In this document: one piece after another, positions 27,152-38,900 of the stretch
How the letters are laid out: the number at the start of each line of letters is the position of its first letter
Numbering within the stretch: the stretch's first letter is position 1
Assembly (NCBI GenBank): GCA_963513935.1
Contig: OY740772.1
Location: forward strand, 99,343,340-99,407,339
DNA: 64,000 nucleotides
Direction of reading: 5' to 3'
DNA from: Aphrophora alni
Taxonomy: Eukaryota > Arthropoda > Insecta > Hemiptera > Aphrophoridae
The notes under the pieces: generated by a model
What the model was told of the DNA's origin: nothing
The model's input: the letters and a program-made list of their open reading frames with translations, nothing else
The model's database searches: none
Position numbers and translations under genes: made by a program

Positions 27152-28626
27152 CTTCTGCAAGAGATATATTATATCAATTGGATGATTAGTTTCAGAGGTA
27201 TGTGTATTTAAAGAAAGACTTGAAAGCATCAAAATTTAAAATATACCATTTTTCGACATTTGAACTGCTAAACTATTTGAGATTTCAAAATTATTATTCA
27301 AGAATAATTGTTCTCCTTTCAGTTCTGCATCTTTTGATACAGTTCTGCATGGGTTTAAAAAAATGTTGACCCTTTTTTTAAAAAAACTTTCTCCTAAAAA
27401 CCCTTAGTGTTCAGTGCATAGCATCGTAGAGTACAACCCCCCCCCCCCACCCTTGGAAAGGAACCTTGAGCCTTTTCCACTTGAAAGGGCATGTTAGTTC
27501 TGTCGTTGAGTTATACAGTTGAAGTGCATCTCGATCTGCTTAGAAACCCATTTATAGGTTCAGACAATGCATAAGTTTTACAATTTCACAACGCAACATA
27601 AACGCTATCCACACTTGAATTCGGAGTTTATAGATTCGTGTTTCAAGTGTTTTATTACCTTTTTCAATAACTGTTTCAATTTGCAATAATTTAAAATCGA
27701 CGTAACTGCCTATTATTGACGCCACTGTAGCCTGTACATGGCGATCAACGCAAAACATTGATTTTCTTTTCTTAATATATTATGATAAACATTTATTGTG
27801 ATTTATTATGAACTGTGCACACCCTAAAGTTTAGTGAACACTACACACTGCTTAAACCTATTATGGCGACCATCTTGGACAGCAACAATTGCAGCACACA
27901 GTGAAAAAAAAAAAAAAGTGCTGTAATACATTTACAATTCTAATAGTATGTGTTTAGTCATATGATTATATATGTACAAATCATTAAATCAAATAATATA
28001 GTTGCAACCGCTATTATCAATGTCTGCTGGTCCTCCAAACTCAATTAACTATCAATCATTTTACCAACATATAATAAACACATAAAGAATATTTTATTTA
28101 TATTCATTTCTTTATAATCCCAACACTTAAAGATATGAAAGTGATTTTTTCAAGGATCATTCTCCATACAATTCTGGATCTTTTCATGTGTTATATAAAA
28201 ATGTTGAAATATTAGTACACCAGAATTCCAAATTAAATTCTGCTCCTATTAGGATATTTAATCATACAAAAATCAAAAACTCATTTTTCGACTTTATAAA
28301 ATTGATGCTTCATTTTGAGAGCCATTTTACGATTTTGAAAACTGGCAATTGTTGCAAATGAAATATGAACTTTTTTTTTCTTTTTTCATAAAATATTTCA
28401 TATCTTTTGGATGATTAGTTCCCGAGTTACATGCATTTAAAGAAATGTTGTGTTTCAGTTAAGGATAGAATCATCGCACGTATTACTGCCTGGACTCAAG
28501 GATATCACTGGTAATTCTTCCACATTCTTTGGAATCTTTCAACTCTGTGCTTGTGACAATGGCAAACTATTTCTAGGCCGTAGTAATGAACACTGTGCAA
28601 GATCAGAACAAAGTGTCATGTGTTGA
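19034..28626 (+). CDS. Scgdelta: Gamma/delta-type sarcoglycan, 7 coding exons
   Basis: Exons: 19034-19093, 19525-19644, 21458-21641, 24313-24432, 24590-24659, 25933-26050, 28459-28626. All junctions are GT-AG and phases agree, giving 279 residues (human delta-sarcoglycan is about 290). It is a type II membrane glycoprotein of the dystrophin complex that links cytoskeleton and matrix in muscle. Seen: a short cytoplasmic N-terminus; the signature VGIYGWRKRC (residues 21-30) running into one membrane segment (about 30-56); GMGDLRLVQHGIQL; EEVVVGTYSLPL; RLESPAGELEV; and a C-terminal cysteine cluster with CACDNGKLFLG and a final Cys (254, 256, 270, 279), matching the disulfide-bonded tail of the family. 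N-glycosylation sequons (NIT, NTT, NSS) are present in the extracellular part. An alternative start at 19477 gives 275 residues. The gamma/delta/zeta split is a vertebrate one; insects have one such gene. Confidence 0.92.
19141..19261. mobile_element. 121-bp foldback MITE-like element
   Basis: The ends are near-perfect inverted repeats: GTGCAATTCGTGAGCAAAGT on the left against GTGCAACTAGTGAGCAAAGT read from the right, both continuing into TTTTTTAAAC. The loop contains GACGCACTCGGCAAGCC. It lies in the first sarcoglycan intron. Confidence 0.65.
19477..19644 (+). CDS. Scgdelta: Sarcoglycan exon 2, membrane anchor (coding from 19525, or from ATG 19477)
   Basis: From 19525 it encodes VGIYGWRKRC and the whole membrane segment, ending FNS with donor GTAAGT at 19645. 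An acceptor CAG at 19475 would instead make ATG 19477 the start, adding MRQSEWVRFPTTSQSQ. That exon form cannot be joined in frame to exon 1, so the two are alternative 5' ends. Confidence 0.9.
20610..20650 (-). ncRNA. Degenerate hammerhead-like motif in Penelope terminal repeat
   Basis: On the minus strand: CTTGAAAAT, a GGCT-GAAT-AGCC hairpin, then CGAAACGGCCGTC. The hairpin, GAAAC and GTC sit in hammerhead order, but the CUGANGA core is altered (CTTGAAAA), so it is probably inactive. Confidence 0.4.
20809..21201 (-). pseudogene. GIY-YIG endonuclease domain of a Penelope-like element
   Basis: Read on the minus strand from about 21201, one open frame gives TGVYQITCADCPKKYIGQTG, then RSFYKRFKEHLPP and KLAEHIMETAHGY. 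The G-V-Y and Y-I-G elements, the CxxC just before YIG and the conserved Arg and Glu-His that follow all match the GIY-YIG endonuclease of Penelope-like elements. No stop interrupts it, but it has no start of its own and no reverse transcriptase upstream, so it is a fragment. Confidence 0.8.
21458..21641 (+). CDS. Scgdelta: Sarcoglycan exon 3
   Basis: Acceptor TTTTATAG at 21457, donor GTTTGT at 21642, leaving phase 1. It encodes GMGDLRLVQHGIQL, the conserved block just outside the membrane, and a glycosylation sequon in CHNITIN. Confidence 0.9.
21665..23845 (-). mobile_element. Decayed Tc1/mariner-superfamily transposon with a nested Tigger-like element
   Basis: The termini are diverged inverted repeats: ACAGGGTCATCAAAAAAGAT on the left and ACAGTGTCATCGAAAAAAGT read from the right. 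Minus-strand translation gives scattered transposase pieces: QQDGATTHYSLNVREALNN near 23000 (compare QQDGAPPH in insect mariner relatives) and a C-terminal piece with RLDVTAEQQ near 22740. Stops and shifts are frequent. A 920-bp TA-flanked element (21745-22664) is inserted near the left end. It lies in sarcoglycan intron 3. Confidence 0.65.
21745..22664. mobile_element. Pogo/Tigger-type non-autonomous element (TA target)
   Basis: Starts CAGTAGAACCCCTCAAACTC after TA and ends with its complement GAGTTTGAGGGGTTCTACT before TA. Extra copies of TCGAGTTTG-type subterminal repeats lie at both ends. No transposase remains. One terminal base differs (A for G at the right end). Confidence 0.75.
23946..23990. 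repeat. (AT)n microsatellite
   Basis: About 43 bases of uninterrupted TA dinucleotides in sarcoglycan intron 3. Confidence 0.95.
24313..24432 (+). CDS. Scgdelta: Sarcoglycan exon 4
   Basis: Acceptor TTACTTTCAG, donor GTAAGC. It encodes EGNFLELDVGTFKV then FIVNTEEVVVGTYSLPL, aligning with the 'EVVVG' strand of vertebrate gamma/delta sarcoglycans. It enters and leaves in phase 1. Confidence 0.92.
24590..24659 (+). CDS. Scgdelta: Sarcoglycan exon 5
   Basis: Acceptor TGTTTGCAG, donor GTGTTG. A 70-base exon encoding GGTKFDEKLQTSVVEAEKNS, with the phase (1 in, 2 out) matching both neighbours. It corresponds to the segment before the conserved LRLESPT block of the family. Confidence 0.88.
25933..26050 (+). 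CDS. Scgdelta: Sarcoglycan exon 6
   Basis: Acceptor TTTCTTTACAG, donor GTAAGT. It encodes RLESPAGELEVFSTAGVSI and a predicted beta-rich stretch, ending in phase 0. RLESP is one of the strongest family signatures. Confidence 0.92.
26801..26977 (-). mobile_element. 177-bp palindromic unit with perfect 43-bp inverted repeats and a hammerhead-like loop
   Basis: 26801-26843 and 26935-26977 are exact inverted copies (starting TACAGTATAACAAACACACA). The 91-bp loop holds a hammerhead-like motif on the minus strand. The arrangement resembles inverted terminal repeats of Penelope-like elements whose body has been lost. It sits in sarcoglycan intron 6, antisense to the gene. Confidence 0.75.
26853..26897 (-). 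ncRNA. Hammerhead-ribozyme-like motif, minimal stem III
   Basis: Minus strand, 5' to 3': GTATCA (stem I), CTGAAGA (fits CUGANGA), one extra G, GACGAC-CTT-GTCGTT (stem II), GAA, AC-GT-GT (two-pair stem III), C at the cleavage position after GU, then TGATAC closing stem I by six perfect pairs. All invariant core residues are present. The one departure from consensus is the unpaired G between the core and stem II. Hammerheads with tiny stem III are known from Penelope-like elements and retrozymes, where they tend to act as dimers. Activity is not shown here. Confidence 0.6.
27040..27395. repeat. Diverged monomer related to the 639-bp satellite
   Basis: In order, as in the satellite: TTTTGCAAAAGTTG, TTCAATTTGAAAA, an ATATC-ATTGGATGATTAG block, TTTGAGATTTCAAA and TTCTGCATCTTTTGATAC. 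A (TA)n tract at about 27119-27147 interrupts it. It lies in sarcoglycan intron 6. Confidence 0.75.
27119..27147. repeat. (TA)n microsatellite
   Basis: Short run of TA dinucleotides within the satellite-related segment of sarcoglycan intron 6. Confidence 0.9.
28135..28458. repeat. Second diverged satellite monomer, abutting sarcoglycan exon 7
   Basis: Shares GTGATTTTTTCAAGG, ATTCTGGATCTTTT, AATCAAAAACTCATTTTTCG and TTCATATCTTTTGGATGATT with the satellite in the same order. The match continues to CGAGTTACATGCATTTAAAG, directly before the acceptor TGTGTTTCAG of exon 7. Confidence 0.75.
28459..28626 (+). CDS. Scgdelta: Sarcoglycan exon 7 with C-terminal cysteine cluster
   Basis: Acceptor TGTGTTTCAG, stop TGA at 28624. 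It encodes LRIESSHVLLPGLKD and the cysteine-rich tail (CACDNGKLFLG, then two more Cys, the last being the final residue). The intron sequence just upstream of the acceptor is satellite-related. Confidence 0.92.
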   Translation, partial: LRIESSHVLLPGLKDITGNSSTFFGIFQLCACDNGKLFLGRSNEHCARSEQSVMC

Positions 28627-29868
28627 TAATGTTTAATATGGATTTGAATATATAACACAACTTTTTCTTATTTTTTTAAAATCCAATTTTTAAACATAAG
28701 TTAATGAGAACAAGTCCTATTACATTAAACGATTTTTAGCATATATACCTGATCAACTGTACATATTTTTCTGTGATTTATTAAAACTGCAAGTTTTCTA
28801 AAGTCTTACTGTTTTAATTTATAATTTATATGACTCAACTAATTAAAACTTGTAAATCCATATTAAACTACCAATGAAAAAAAAAATGTAAAATTTTCCA
28901 CAACAGACAAGACGAGACGTCAATGACTAAGTCATCACCTTCAGTTGTTAAATGTACACATACATTATACAATATGTTCAAATGTTAAATGGTACTCACA
29001 AATGTATATCCATCCAATAATATTAACATATAAAACTGGTATATTTCTTGATGTTATAGACCAAAAATTTTATTTTACTTTTTTATTGATAACTCTGTTA
29101 TCCTTTAAACTACAGAAAAAAATTAAAATCCCATTATGTTAAAAAGAAAACATTTTGTCCCTTGTACATATTTTGTAATATTGGTGAGAAATTTTTTGTT
29201 TTCAAAATATTTAACATTCAAAATTTTAAATTGCTGCCATTTTGAAAAAAAATACAAAATAAAGTTTTGGTTTTTGATATACTAGTAAATGATTACATAC
29301 AAAATGTCAATATTTCATCCATTTCCAAAGTTATAAACTTTTTTAAGAAGAAAAAAACAGAACTGATGAAAAGTGAAGCATTTTCAGACATATGTTCATT
29401 GGAACTTCTAAAAAAAATGATAATGCACGGAACATTCTGAAAATATCAAACATCATTTATTCATTAAAGTTACTATTTGAAATATATTAAATTTTAATTT
29501 TCGACTTAAACCAATCCGGAATATTTATCATTTTAAAATTCTAAAATTATACTTTGGGGATTTGGGACATTAGATTAATTTCGGTCGCAAAACTAATTAG
29601 GATAAACTGACTTTTTTTTATCCTAGATATCACCACTAAAATTTTTGGTCCACCTCCAGGATAAAATATACAATTTTTTTTCCATTTTAGTAGCCTACAT
29701 CTCTGTAGAAATTTAAATCAATATACAAGACAACATGGTTTTTAAGTACACTGTTTGTATGCAAATAACTTGATAGCATGCAAATGTCAAATCATTTAAC
29801 ATTTCTGGTAAGCTAATAAACTCCTTTTAAAATATCTTTTAGTTCACGACAGACTACTGATTTAGAAA
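28627..29868. other. Spacer between sarcoglycan and Ir21a-like genes
   Basis: 1242 bp holding the sarcoglycan 3' UTR and the promoter of the receptor. ATTAAA at about 28723 is a possible polyadenylation signal. Apart from the decayed hammerhead-like motif at 28911-28947 I see nothing else. Confidence 0.5.
28911..28947 (-). ncRNA. Decayed hammerhead-like motif, related to 26853-26897
   Basis: Minus strand CTGAAGG, TGATGAC-TTA-GTCATT, GACGTC: the same plan as the motif at 26853-26897 but with core changes and GAAAC reduced. Probably a dead copy from the same family. Confidence 0.35.
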
Positions 29869-29936
29869 ATGTTTCATCCAACCTGGATAGAGTTATTTAT
29901 AGTATGTCTAATATTTCCTAAAGGATCTTTTTCAAG
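29869..29936 (+). CDS. Ir21a: Ir21a-like exon 1: signal peptide
   Basis: ATG opening MFHPTWIELFIVCLIFPKGS, a hydrophobic core with a small-residue end (a secretion signal). Donor GTAAGT, phase 2. Exon 2 begins with the single base needed to complete the codon. Confidence 0.8.
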
Positions 29937-32900
29937 GTAAGTATAAGACGTAATTGTAACAGGTGGCAGATGAAAGGGTATGTATACCCTTATATATGCA
30001 TACCCTTAATATATATAAGAAGCCATACAGTCATTTTTAGATGCATTTTAAGCCAATGGCCTGTCAGTTATAATGGGGGGAAATGACATTTTGATATACT
30101 CAGTACCAAAGGAGCGGTGTTTGTAAGTTTCTTCCACAAAAATGAATCAATTTTGATAGTACAGAAGAAAGAATTAATAAATTAAGAATAAAATGAAAGA
30201 AATTTTTTTTCTTTAAAACAATTCTAACTAGTTACTAGTAGTGTCCTGCATGTTTAACATGAACCTTTTCAAACCATAAAATCAACAGAGAATTGTTTCA
30301 AGTTTCTAGTGAAACAAACATTTGAAACTTCTACTATAATTACCTTATATAGGTTGTCTTCACTCCATATTTGTGCATATAGCTTTGTCGGCTTCGTCAG
30401 GCCTAATATCAACACCTACACACATGTTGATAATAACTAATGTTACACTCGAACTTGTGAAGTCTTGTGTTATGTGTTACGTGTGTAAGTGTTGATATTA
30501 AGCCTGATGAAGCCGACAATGATCGGCAAAACAGAGCTGTAGCTATATGCACAAATACGAACTGAAGACAACCTATATAAGGTAATTATATACAATAAAA
30601 TTAAAAAATTTGAAGCTTCATTAGTCAGCTTCTAAAAAAGTCAAAGTAATATGACTTTTCACTTTTTTTTTTTTATATTGTTGTTTTTAACCTAAAAACT
30701 GTTTCCATAATGAAACTAATAACTGTATACCTTGATAACAGTCTACCCTAATATCTTGAATTTTGATAAAACTACATCTTTTGCATGCACAAAGGCAGCA
30801 TCTTCCGGTTAACTTATGTTAGCGCCTTAACCTTTATAAAAAGTACATTATTTTAAATGTAAAACTATAACACCAGATACATAAACAAGAAGGTTAAAAA
30901 TATGTATGAACAAAAAGTATTAACCGGAGGTCAACAAATGAAACTCATGTGTCCAAATAAACACCAGAGTAAGAAAACAATGATTTGAAGCAATAAATTG
31001 GAATAGGAAAGAATTCTCAAAATGATGAAATATAGGTAAACCGGGAGTGATGGATAGCTAGCAAACGAAGAGAAGCTGTATACAGTGAATACAATCACAT
31101 TATTAAACTTGCTGCCGGGATTGAGCACTAGTGCTCCCAACAACCCAATGTCCATTAAAAAGCATACGACTAGTAATGTCAATTTGTGAGAACTGTAGAG
31201 GGACTACTTCCGTTGACGACTCTCTTCAACACCACTCTTGCCTTGTTAGGCACTGAGCACTGGAGTAAGATGTGCTCCAACTTTCTATGGGCAGTACACA
31301 ATGGTAAAACGCACAGGTGAAAGGCGTGAAGGTAGTGTTGCATTGTTATGTGATCCGTTCTTGCTCTCTCTGCTAAAGATACCACAGCATGTGCACACAT
31401 CTGTACATATCCAGGGTTGCTGGTTTTGGTTGAAAACTGAACAAACCTGTAGTTTGTCCTTTCTATCTTGCTGCCCACTCCTATTTAAGATGTTCTTTTG
31501 TAATAAGACAGTCAATATTGCTGTGGTAAGTTTAGTGACAATGCAGCTGCATTCTTTACGTTGTGAAAAGTGCTACTTCATTCACCACTACACAACATTG
31601 AAAAGCAATTAAATTCTTCCTCTACACCTTACATTTTTTTAAAAAGTGTTATACATTATAGATTAACCGTTTCCCACCAGAATTGTAAGAACTAATCCAC
31701 TAAATCTTGTCATAGGATGGCAGAATTGTATCTACGCTATGATGAAACACATCAAGATGACAATATGGAGTCTCTGTTGATGGACATGGCAATTCAGTTC
31801 CATTATAAAGTTCATTGCCTAACTGTATTATTTGATGAAAACAACAAAAAGGCATTAATGGATAAATTTTACTACAATCTTAAAAACACATCATTCTTTA
31901 CAGTAAGCAATTTTGTATGCTAATAATTATTGTATGGCTTCCATATTTAATCTTTAACTGCAGAAATATTAGTGGGGTGGCCCACCATCATATTTAAACT
32001 TAATTAAACTATATTAAACACAATAACAATTTTTAGGAATTTCTGTTGATGCAGTGGAAACAAGTTTGTCATTAAAAAAGACACCCTTATACACTTAGTT
32101 TACATTATTTATACTTTGTTTAGTCTTTTAAAAACATTTTTTTGGTGTGAAACTCCTCGAAATATAACAACACACAGTAAAATATTGCATTATCTATACA
32201 TATATCTAGTCTACAAGTATTCCCTCTTTTGTTCCTTTTGAAATGTACTGTAAAGGAAATTATTAGATGAATCTCAGCCTGAAGGACCAACATTTTTAGA
32301 ATATTAAATAGATATATTAAGAATAGTACAATTAAATAAGAATAAATAAGTGTGCAAATTGGAGGACCTTGTAAGTTTTAGCTTTGAACACAAAAAAGAA
32401 AATGGAGATATTCATGTTTCTATAAATAGATATTAGTATACATGTAACTAATTATGGTGTTATTTGTTTTACCTTGGTGAGAATGTCTTCTATGACTGGC
32501 AAAGTTATCGTGATACATAAAATGGCACAAGATAGTTCACAAAAACTAGCTAGTTTAACACACTAAAATTCATAAGGTTGATCAAGTTTTACACAATAAA
32601 AAAGTTTTCACTTGCACATATATAGAATTAGTTGTTATACTTAAAAACTAGGAACGTCATATGTTTGGAACTTAATTAAACACTGATCTAAATATACTTT
32701 GTACATATCCTTGAAACTGGTTTTCCTAAGAAAAAAATTAATTGCTCATTGAGAGAGCATGAGATGTGAAAAATAACTATGGGAGTAAAACTTAGAGATA
32801 TTTGCAACAGGCTTGCTATGAAAACATAACCATTGCCAAACAAGTGTTGAAGACACTAGTCGAGAGAAGGATTTGTAATAGAGTGAACACATTGAGGTTA

Positions 32901-35900
32901 TACATGCAAATTGAAAGAGATTTGCAAAAGGTTGCAATTTATTGACACACCGGAGTCCTGTGAGATATACAAGTCTAGAGAGATATATACAACAAGGTTG
33001 CTATAAGAATGACTTGATGAACCAATAGATATAGGCAAGTGGTACAAGCATTCGACCAATAGAAATACTGTTCTGAACAGAGTGTGTAGGTGAAACTCTG
33101 TTTGACAGAGAAAATGAACACTAAGTGGCAATATTTCACTAGTGCTATTGATATATATGAAATAGTTAACGCCCTTTTTTATTTTAGTACATGATATTTT
33201 TGTTAAATAGCTTAATTTATTCCAGTTTGTATTTTTGCAATGTAGATTTTTTTCCCCAGTGATAAAGTATAAGCTATGAATTTAGAACAACAATTTTCAA
33301 TCTGAAAAATCAACTAGTGAATGTGAAATAGATTTTAGAGTATTCGATTATAAACAGCTGGGAAAAAATATAATAGTTATTGTTTTATGAATAGTTTTTA
33401 TTGTTCATATAGAACCATAATGTATAGAAATAAAATATTGGACCTTATCCATTATCTCACACCATCATTATTATAATTATTTTTCTGTTATTTCGGATCA
33501 TAAGTTTTACAATTATTTTTGTAAACACTTCTTAAGATCAAGATACACTTGACTTTCACAACCTCTGTGTTTTTAATTATTGTTTAAAATCAGCTGAATA
33601 GAGTTATTGTAGAGTTCTTAAAACAATTATCTACTTTTAACACAGACAATGTGAACTTTCTTGACCTTGCATTTTTCACAGATACCAAAGAAAAAACTAT
33701 TAGTTTTTTGCAGAGCAAAGGTATTTTGCATAATCGTAGATTGTACACTAATGAACATCCCATGAAGTTGTATACCGCAGGCAGGATAGTTTAGGTTACA
33801 TTATTGACATATAAGCCAATTTTATGCCTCCTTCATAATTAACTTTTGAAATACTGTTAATTGTTATTAATTTTTATGTACAAATAAATATAATTATTTT
33901 ATTTAAAATGTATTTTAATTTTTAATCCTTTTCACTTATTTATGATCTGAAATAACATAAATATAATGGTAATAATAATGTGAGATAACAGAAAAGGTCC
34001 AAAATATTCTCTGAAATAAGGAGCAAAAACTTGTGGGAACTTTGTAATCAATAGTAATAAAACATTCCAACTTACACAACAAGAAAATGCATCAATAAGA
34101 CAACGTTGTCATTATTGTTTGTGAACCAGTATCAGAATCATTTATTGCTCTGGTTTCTAACGCATCTAATTAACATTATTAATATTTAAACAATATAATG
34201 GTATAAAGGATTATAGAATTAACTGCCATTATAAAAAATACTTTGACATGCCACTTGGTTCTCCAAGATTGTACAAAAATATTATTCTTATTTCTAGTAC
34301 TTTATGCATGAAGATATGTGTTATATGTAAAATTATTATTATTCATTATAAAAATAAGTAGTTGCATACATGTACAATGAAGGCAGAGGTTTTTTTCTTC
34401 TTTTAAATGCATGTCATTATCCAAGGAACTTTATTCTTAAATTTAAAAATGGATGCACTGCTAACAGAATTCCCCCCAAAAATTATAGGCTACCATAATT
34501 AATTAAAAGTTGCAAAGTAAACAATTCTTAAAATATTTATATCCACTTGAGTTTTAAATTTCTTATTAAAAATGTTATCGTACTCAGATTATTTATTCTC
34601 TGTTTGAAGTTATTTGTTAATGATGGAAGTTCAATTTTATTATTATACATTCTTCGGACATTTGCCATCATTTGTGTGTTAAAAAAAATCAAAACATGAC
34701 GTTTCGGGAATAAGAATCAATTCCCGTTATCACTTGTTGCTGTATCTTTGATACAACAACACGTATTTGCCGTTAGTTGTGTGTTACCGTGATTGTGTTT
34801 TTTTTGACTTCTCAGTTTCAGCTCTGAGATCCTGCTTAGATATTAAGGTTGGTGGTATTCTTATTTAATTTTACTTCTCACATAGGCTTAGTTTCTAGTT
34901 TCATGTTTCTTTAGTTTTTAGTCACTTGATAACGGGAATTGATTCTTATTCCCGAAACGTCGTGTTTTGATTTTTTAACACACAAATGATGGCAAATGTC
35001 CGAAGAATATATAATAATAAAATCAGATTATTTATGTTGAGACCATGAAAATTTTTACTCTTAAAGGTATCTAAAAGTCTTGTTGATTCTATGCATTTAA
35101 TCCTTAATCACACTTAATCTATTAGCACTGTACTTCACAAACAGTTTTGTTAGTGTTAACAAAAATGACATTTTTCCAACTAATTTTCTACTTCAAACAT
35201 TGTATTTGTCATCGTTTGTCCAATTCTTCATTCGAAGAGCCAGAACAAATTAATGTTCATATTGTCTGCAAATAAAATACTTTTAGTACTTGCAAGATAC
35301 TCTGGTAACTCATTGAAATATAATAAAACTAAGAGGGCCCAAAGTGGAACCTTGTAACACACTCTTTTCTCGTAAGCAGACCAAGAGAGTTCTACTATTT
35401 TTAAAATTATTAAAAGTATTTTAAAAACCTAATATCTACCAGTGAGTAAAATTCGAAATAAGAACCAGTAACAATTGAAAATGAGGTCTTAGATAGTGAA
35501 ACATCTTGTTTATGTGTTTTTCTAAAATGGAAATCAGAGAGTTTCATTAACAATTAATTTCTTAATCATAAACATTATTTAATTGTTAATTCTTCTAATG
35601 TTTTTTAACGAAGATAAAAGTAAAAGATTCTGAAGACTTATTATCTCCAAACTATTCAACTTTAAAATCTATTCAACAAGCTTACCACCAGGGTTGCAAC
35701 GCCTATATTATTCTACTAGCCAATGGAAATCAAGCATCTAGATTGATTCGCTTTCTTGACAGGTACGTTTATAAACAACAATTTGTAAAAGTTAAAATAA
35801 AAACTCGGCAGAACTAGTATTGTACAAATTTATTTTTCTATGTTGTCTAGGATAATTTGAGATAATGACAATTGAAATATTGGACATTCACAAATTAGGT

Positions 35901-38900
35901 ATATAAAAGTAACATTTATCATTCGCCCATCTTCAATCCAAGCACAATTGAAATCCAAGGGTATAATATCAGGAGATTGTGGTGACCAAACTATTATTAG
36001 CCCATCTTTGATTCAAGATATAACCCCACAATGCGAATTCGAGAACTACTGTAATCAACTTGTTGAAATAGAAACTATCTTCATACCTCGCTGTAATTGT
36101 ACCATTAGATTAGTTTTCTAGCATGTTCAGATAAATAATACCAGTTACAGAGTTCTCAGTCAAAAAGAATGAACTATATACTTTAACAAAATTTGAATGC
36201 ATAACAACATTTAACTTTCACATGTACCTACTACCTGACAAATTTTCACCACCTCATATTCTCACATTATGATTATTTAGCTTACCACTGAGATGGAAAC
36301 TGAACACAATTTTATTAAATTTTTTTGGCGTTATCCGTTCTGTCAATCATTAAAAAATAAATTTCAAGTTGTCTATCTCTTAAAACTTGTAGCAACTATA
36401 CAACTACAATCTGTAGGGCTTAAACAGCAGATGTTTTCTTACAACATCCACACCGTTGTTTGAGGTGTTCATTTGGATATTGTGACATTTAGTTGATATC
36501 TTTAAACCAAGAATGTATTTAATGCACACTTATAAATATTTCATTTGAAACTTGAGTCTACTGTGAATTTGTTCGCTATATGCTACATATCCAATTTCAA
36601 GGAAACGATTGTACCATGGAGTAATGGTTGGTTTTTCGGTATATTTTCTTTTATATTTAGTTCTGAATTTCCTTTGGACTGATTGAAATTTATGAAACTA
36701 TAAACAACACAGCACGTTCAGCACTTGGATATGATTTTATGATGATGGGTGAGATCTCAGTAATAATAAAAAATATAAGATAATCCTACAATCATCATAT
36801 AATAAATGGATTTGTTCTAAAAATAGTTGTATACTGAGGATTGTTTAAGTTCATTTTACAGCTACTAATAGCATAAATGTTTTTGGAAGATATGGTATGT
36901 TTACATAATAAATTCATATATAGAACAGATGAACCAACATTGAACTTATGTGTAAACAAAACTGAAGTTTTATAAAAATTTTGCTACATCACTCAAACAA
37001 ATACTTTTGAAGTAAGTTCTTTATACTTGATTGACTAATTTTATTTGGAGTTTAAAGGACCTTTTAAAAACCAGCTCTGGCACCACAACCTCCTTTTTTA
37101 TACTTATTTGAAAATAAATATTACTTTTGTATAACAAATTTCTGACGGCCCGGTAGTTGTTTAAATCCAAAAACTATGATTAAAAATATGAAATGAAATT
37201 TTAAATTTCACTCAAATTAATGATGTTATGTTACATATTCATTAAAAAGACTTTTTATTTCTCATGTAAAGTATTTTTAGTTAGTAGTTTATATGGACTG
37301 ATTTGCCTTTAAATATAATAATAGGTGCAAAAACATTTCATAAACTCTCCCAATGAAATTTTAAATAAGCCCAAGCCAAGAAATAACAATTAATCGAGTT
37401 AGAGCATTATTAACAGAGTACAAAGAAGACCTAACAGATAAATTTCCTTTTCAAAATTAAAGTTTGCATTACAAGAAGACATAAAGTTCAAAACACTAAT
37501 TAACAAATTGGCTAATTTATTAATAATAGGCAATTACAGCCTTAGCATTCCACATTCTACTGTAGACCTCTGAATTGCCCCATTCAGGGTGTGACTAAGG
37601 TTATTATTGGCTTTTCTAATGCATAATACATGAAACAATAAGATTTTAAGTAGTAATGTACAAGACCAAACCTTTATTTTATTTAATCAGCTGATTTGTT
37701 ATATTGGACTTTTTCAATTTCTCAGTTTATGTATGAAAAACAGGCAACAGCTTACTTTTCATCTTAATTGGAATATTAATACCAAATTTCCTGGATGGAC
37801 TAATGATTAGTTTGGTTATGGATTAGTTAGTTAGCTTCACAGTTAGTGAGAGGTTTTAGGATTAATTCCACATGGGGGAGGGGCTCAAAAGTTTATGGTA
37901 TTGACCCAACATTGTGAAGAAAATTGATAAGCTACATATAGAGAATGTTAAAACAAACACAATGAGTATTTGATGTGCTAACCACCCATTACCCTACTGA
38001 AAAGTCATCTAGTAGACTTAGGTCCCATCACGTTTGTTAAGCCATAGAGTTAAGTTAAGTTTATCAATCCCAAAACGAAACAAGTTGTTAAATTTACAGA
38101 AAACAAAATCTGTTTAAGAAAGTTTTAATAAACCTATTTAATCTTTTCAGACATCGTTTGATAAACGCAAGTCCTAAATTTATAATGCTTCATGACAACC
38201 GATTGTTTAAAAAACATTTATATTATATATGGAAGAAGTTCATAGATGTAGTGTTTATAAAAAAAACACAAAACACTGAATTATACCAAATAACATCTGT
38301 ACCATTCCCTGTGCAGCATCAATCTATAGTACCTCTACAAATAAACAGTTGGTATCGTGGGAAGTTTCAGGTAATAATTAGTATTATAGATTAAAATAAA
38401 GTCTGGAATATATGTCATGAATCAATCTATCAGAACCTAACCTAATATATACATATAAGCAGGTGTCAAAAAAGTTCCGGGATGGTTAAATAACTTTGGG
38501 GTGTGGGTGAATTTATCTTATAATGTCAAAAGATAGTTTATTTAAACAAAAACATAATTCTAAAGTTTCAGCTTTCTACCTTCTAAAGTTTAAAAGTTAC
38601 TTTTTTGCATCTAGTATATATAGCCTACAGTAGGCTCGCAACTATTTGCCCTAATGTGGCGATTGACCAGACTTTAAAGACAGGATGTTAGGGTAAATCA
38701 CTTCTTTTCCATTCAACAGTCAAATTTATAATGATGTGGCCCAGCCAAGGAGCCCACAAAACCAAAACCATAATAATTATAAATTAGGATGTAAAGTAAT
38801 TCTAAATAATAAAATATGAGGATAAAATAAGCACTAAGCTACAGTTTCAAATGTATTTATTAACTTATTTAGCTACAATTGTTTCGCCTTGCGGCATCTG

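Noticed and set aside
31301..31612. Plus-strand ORF of 103 codons
   Set aside because: It lies opposite the minus-strand retrotransposon remnant (31179-31478) and shows no motif; it is an antisense shadow.
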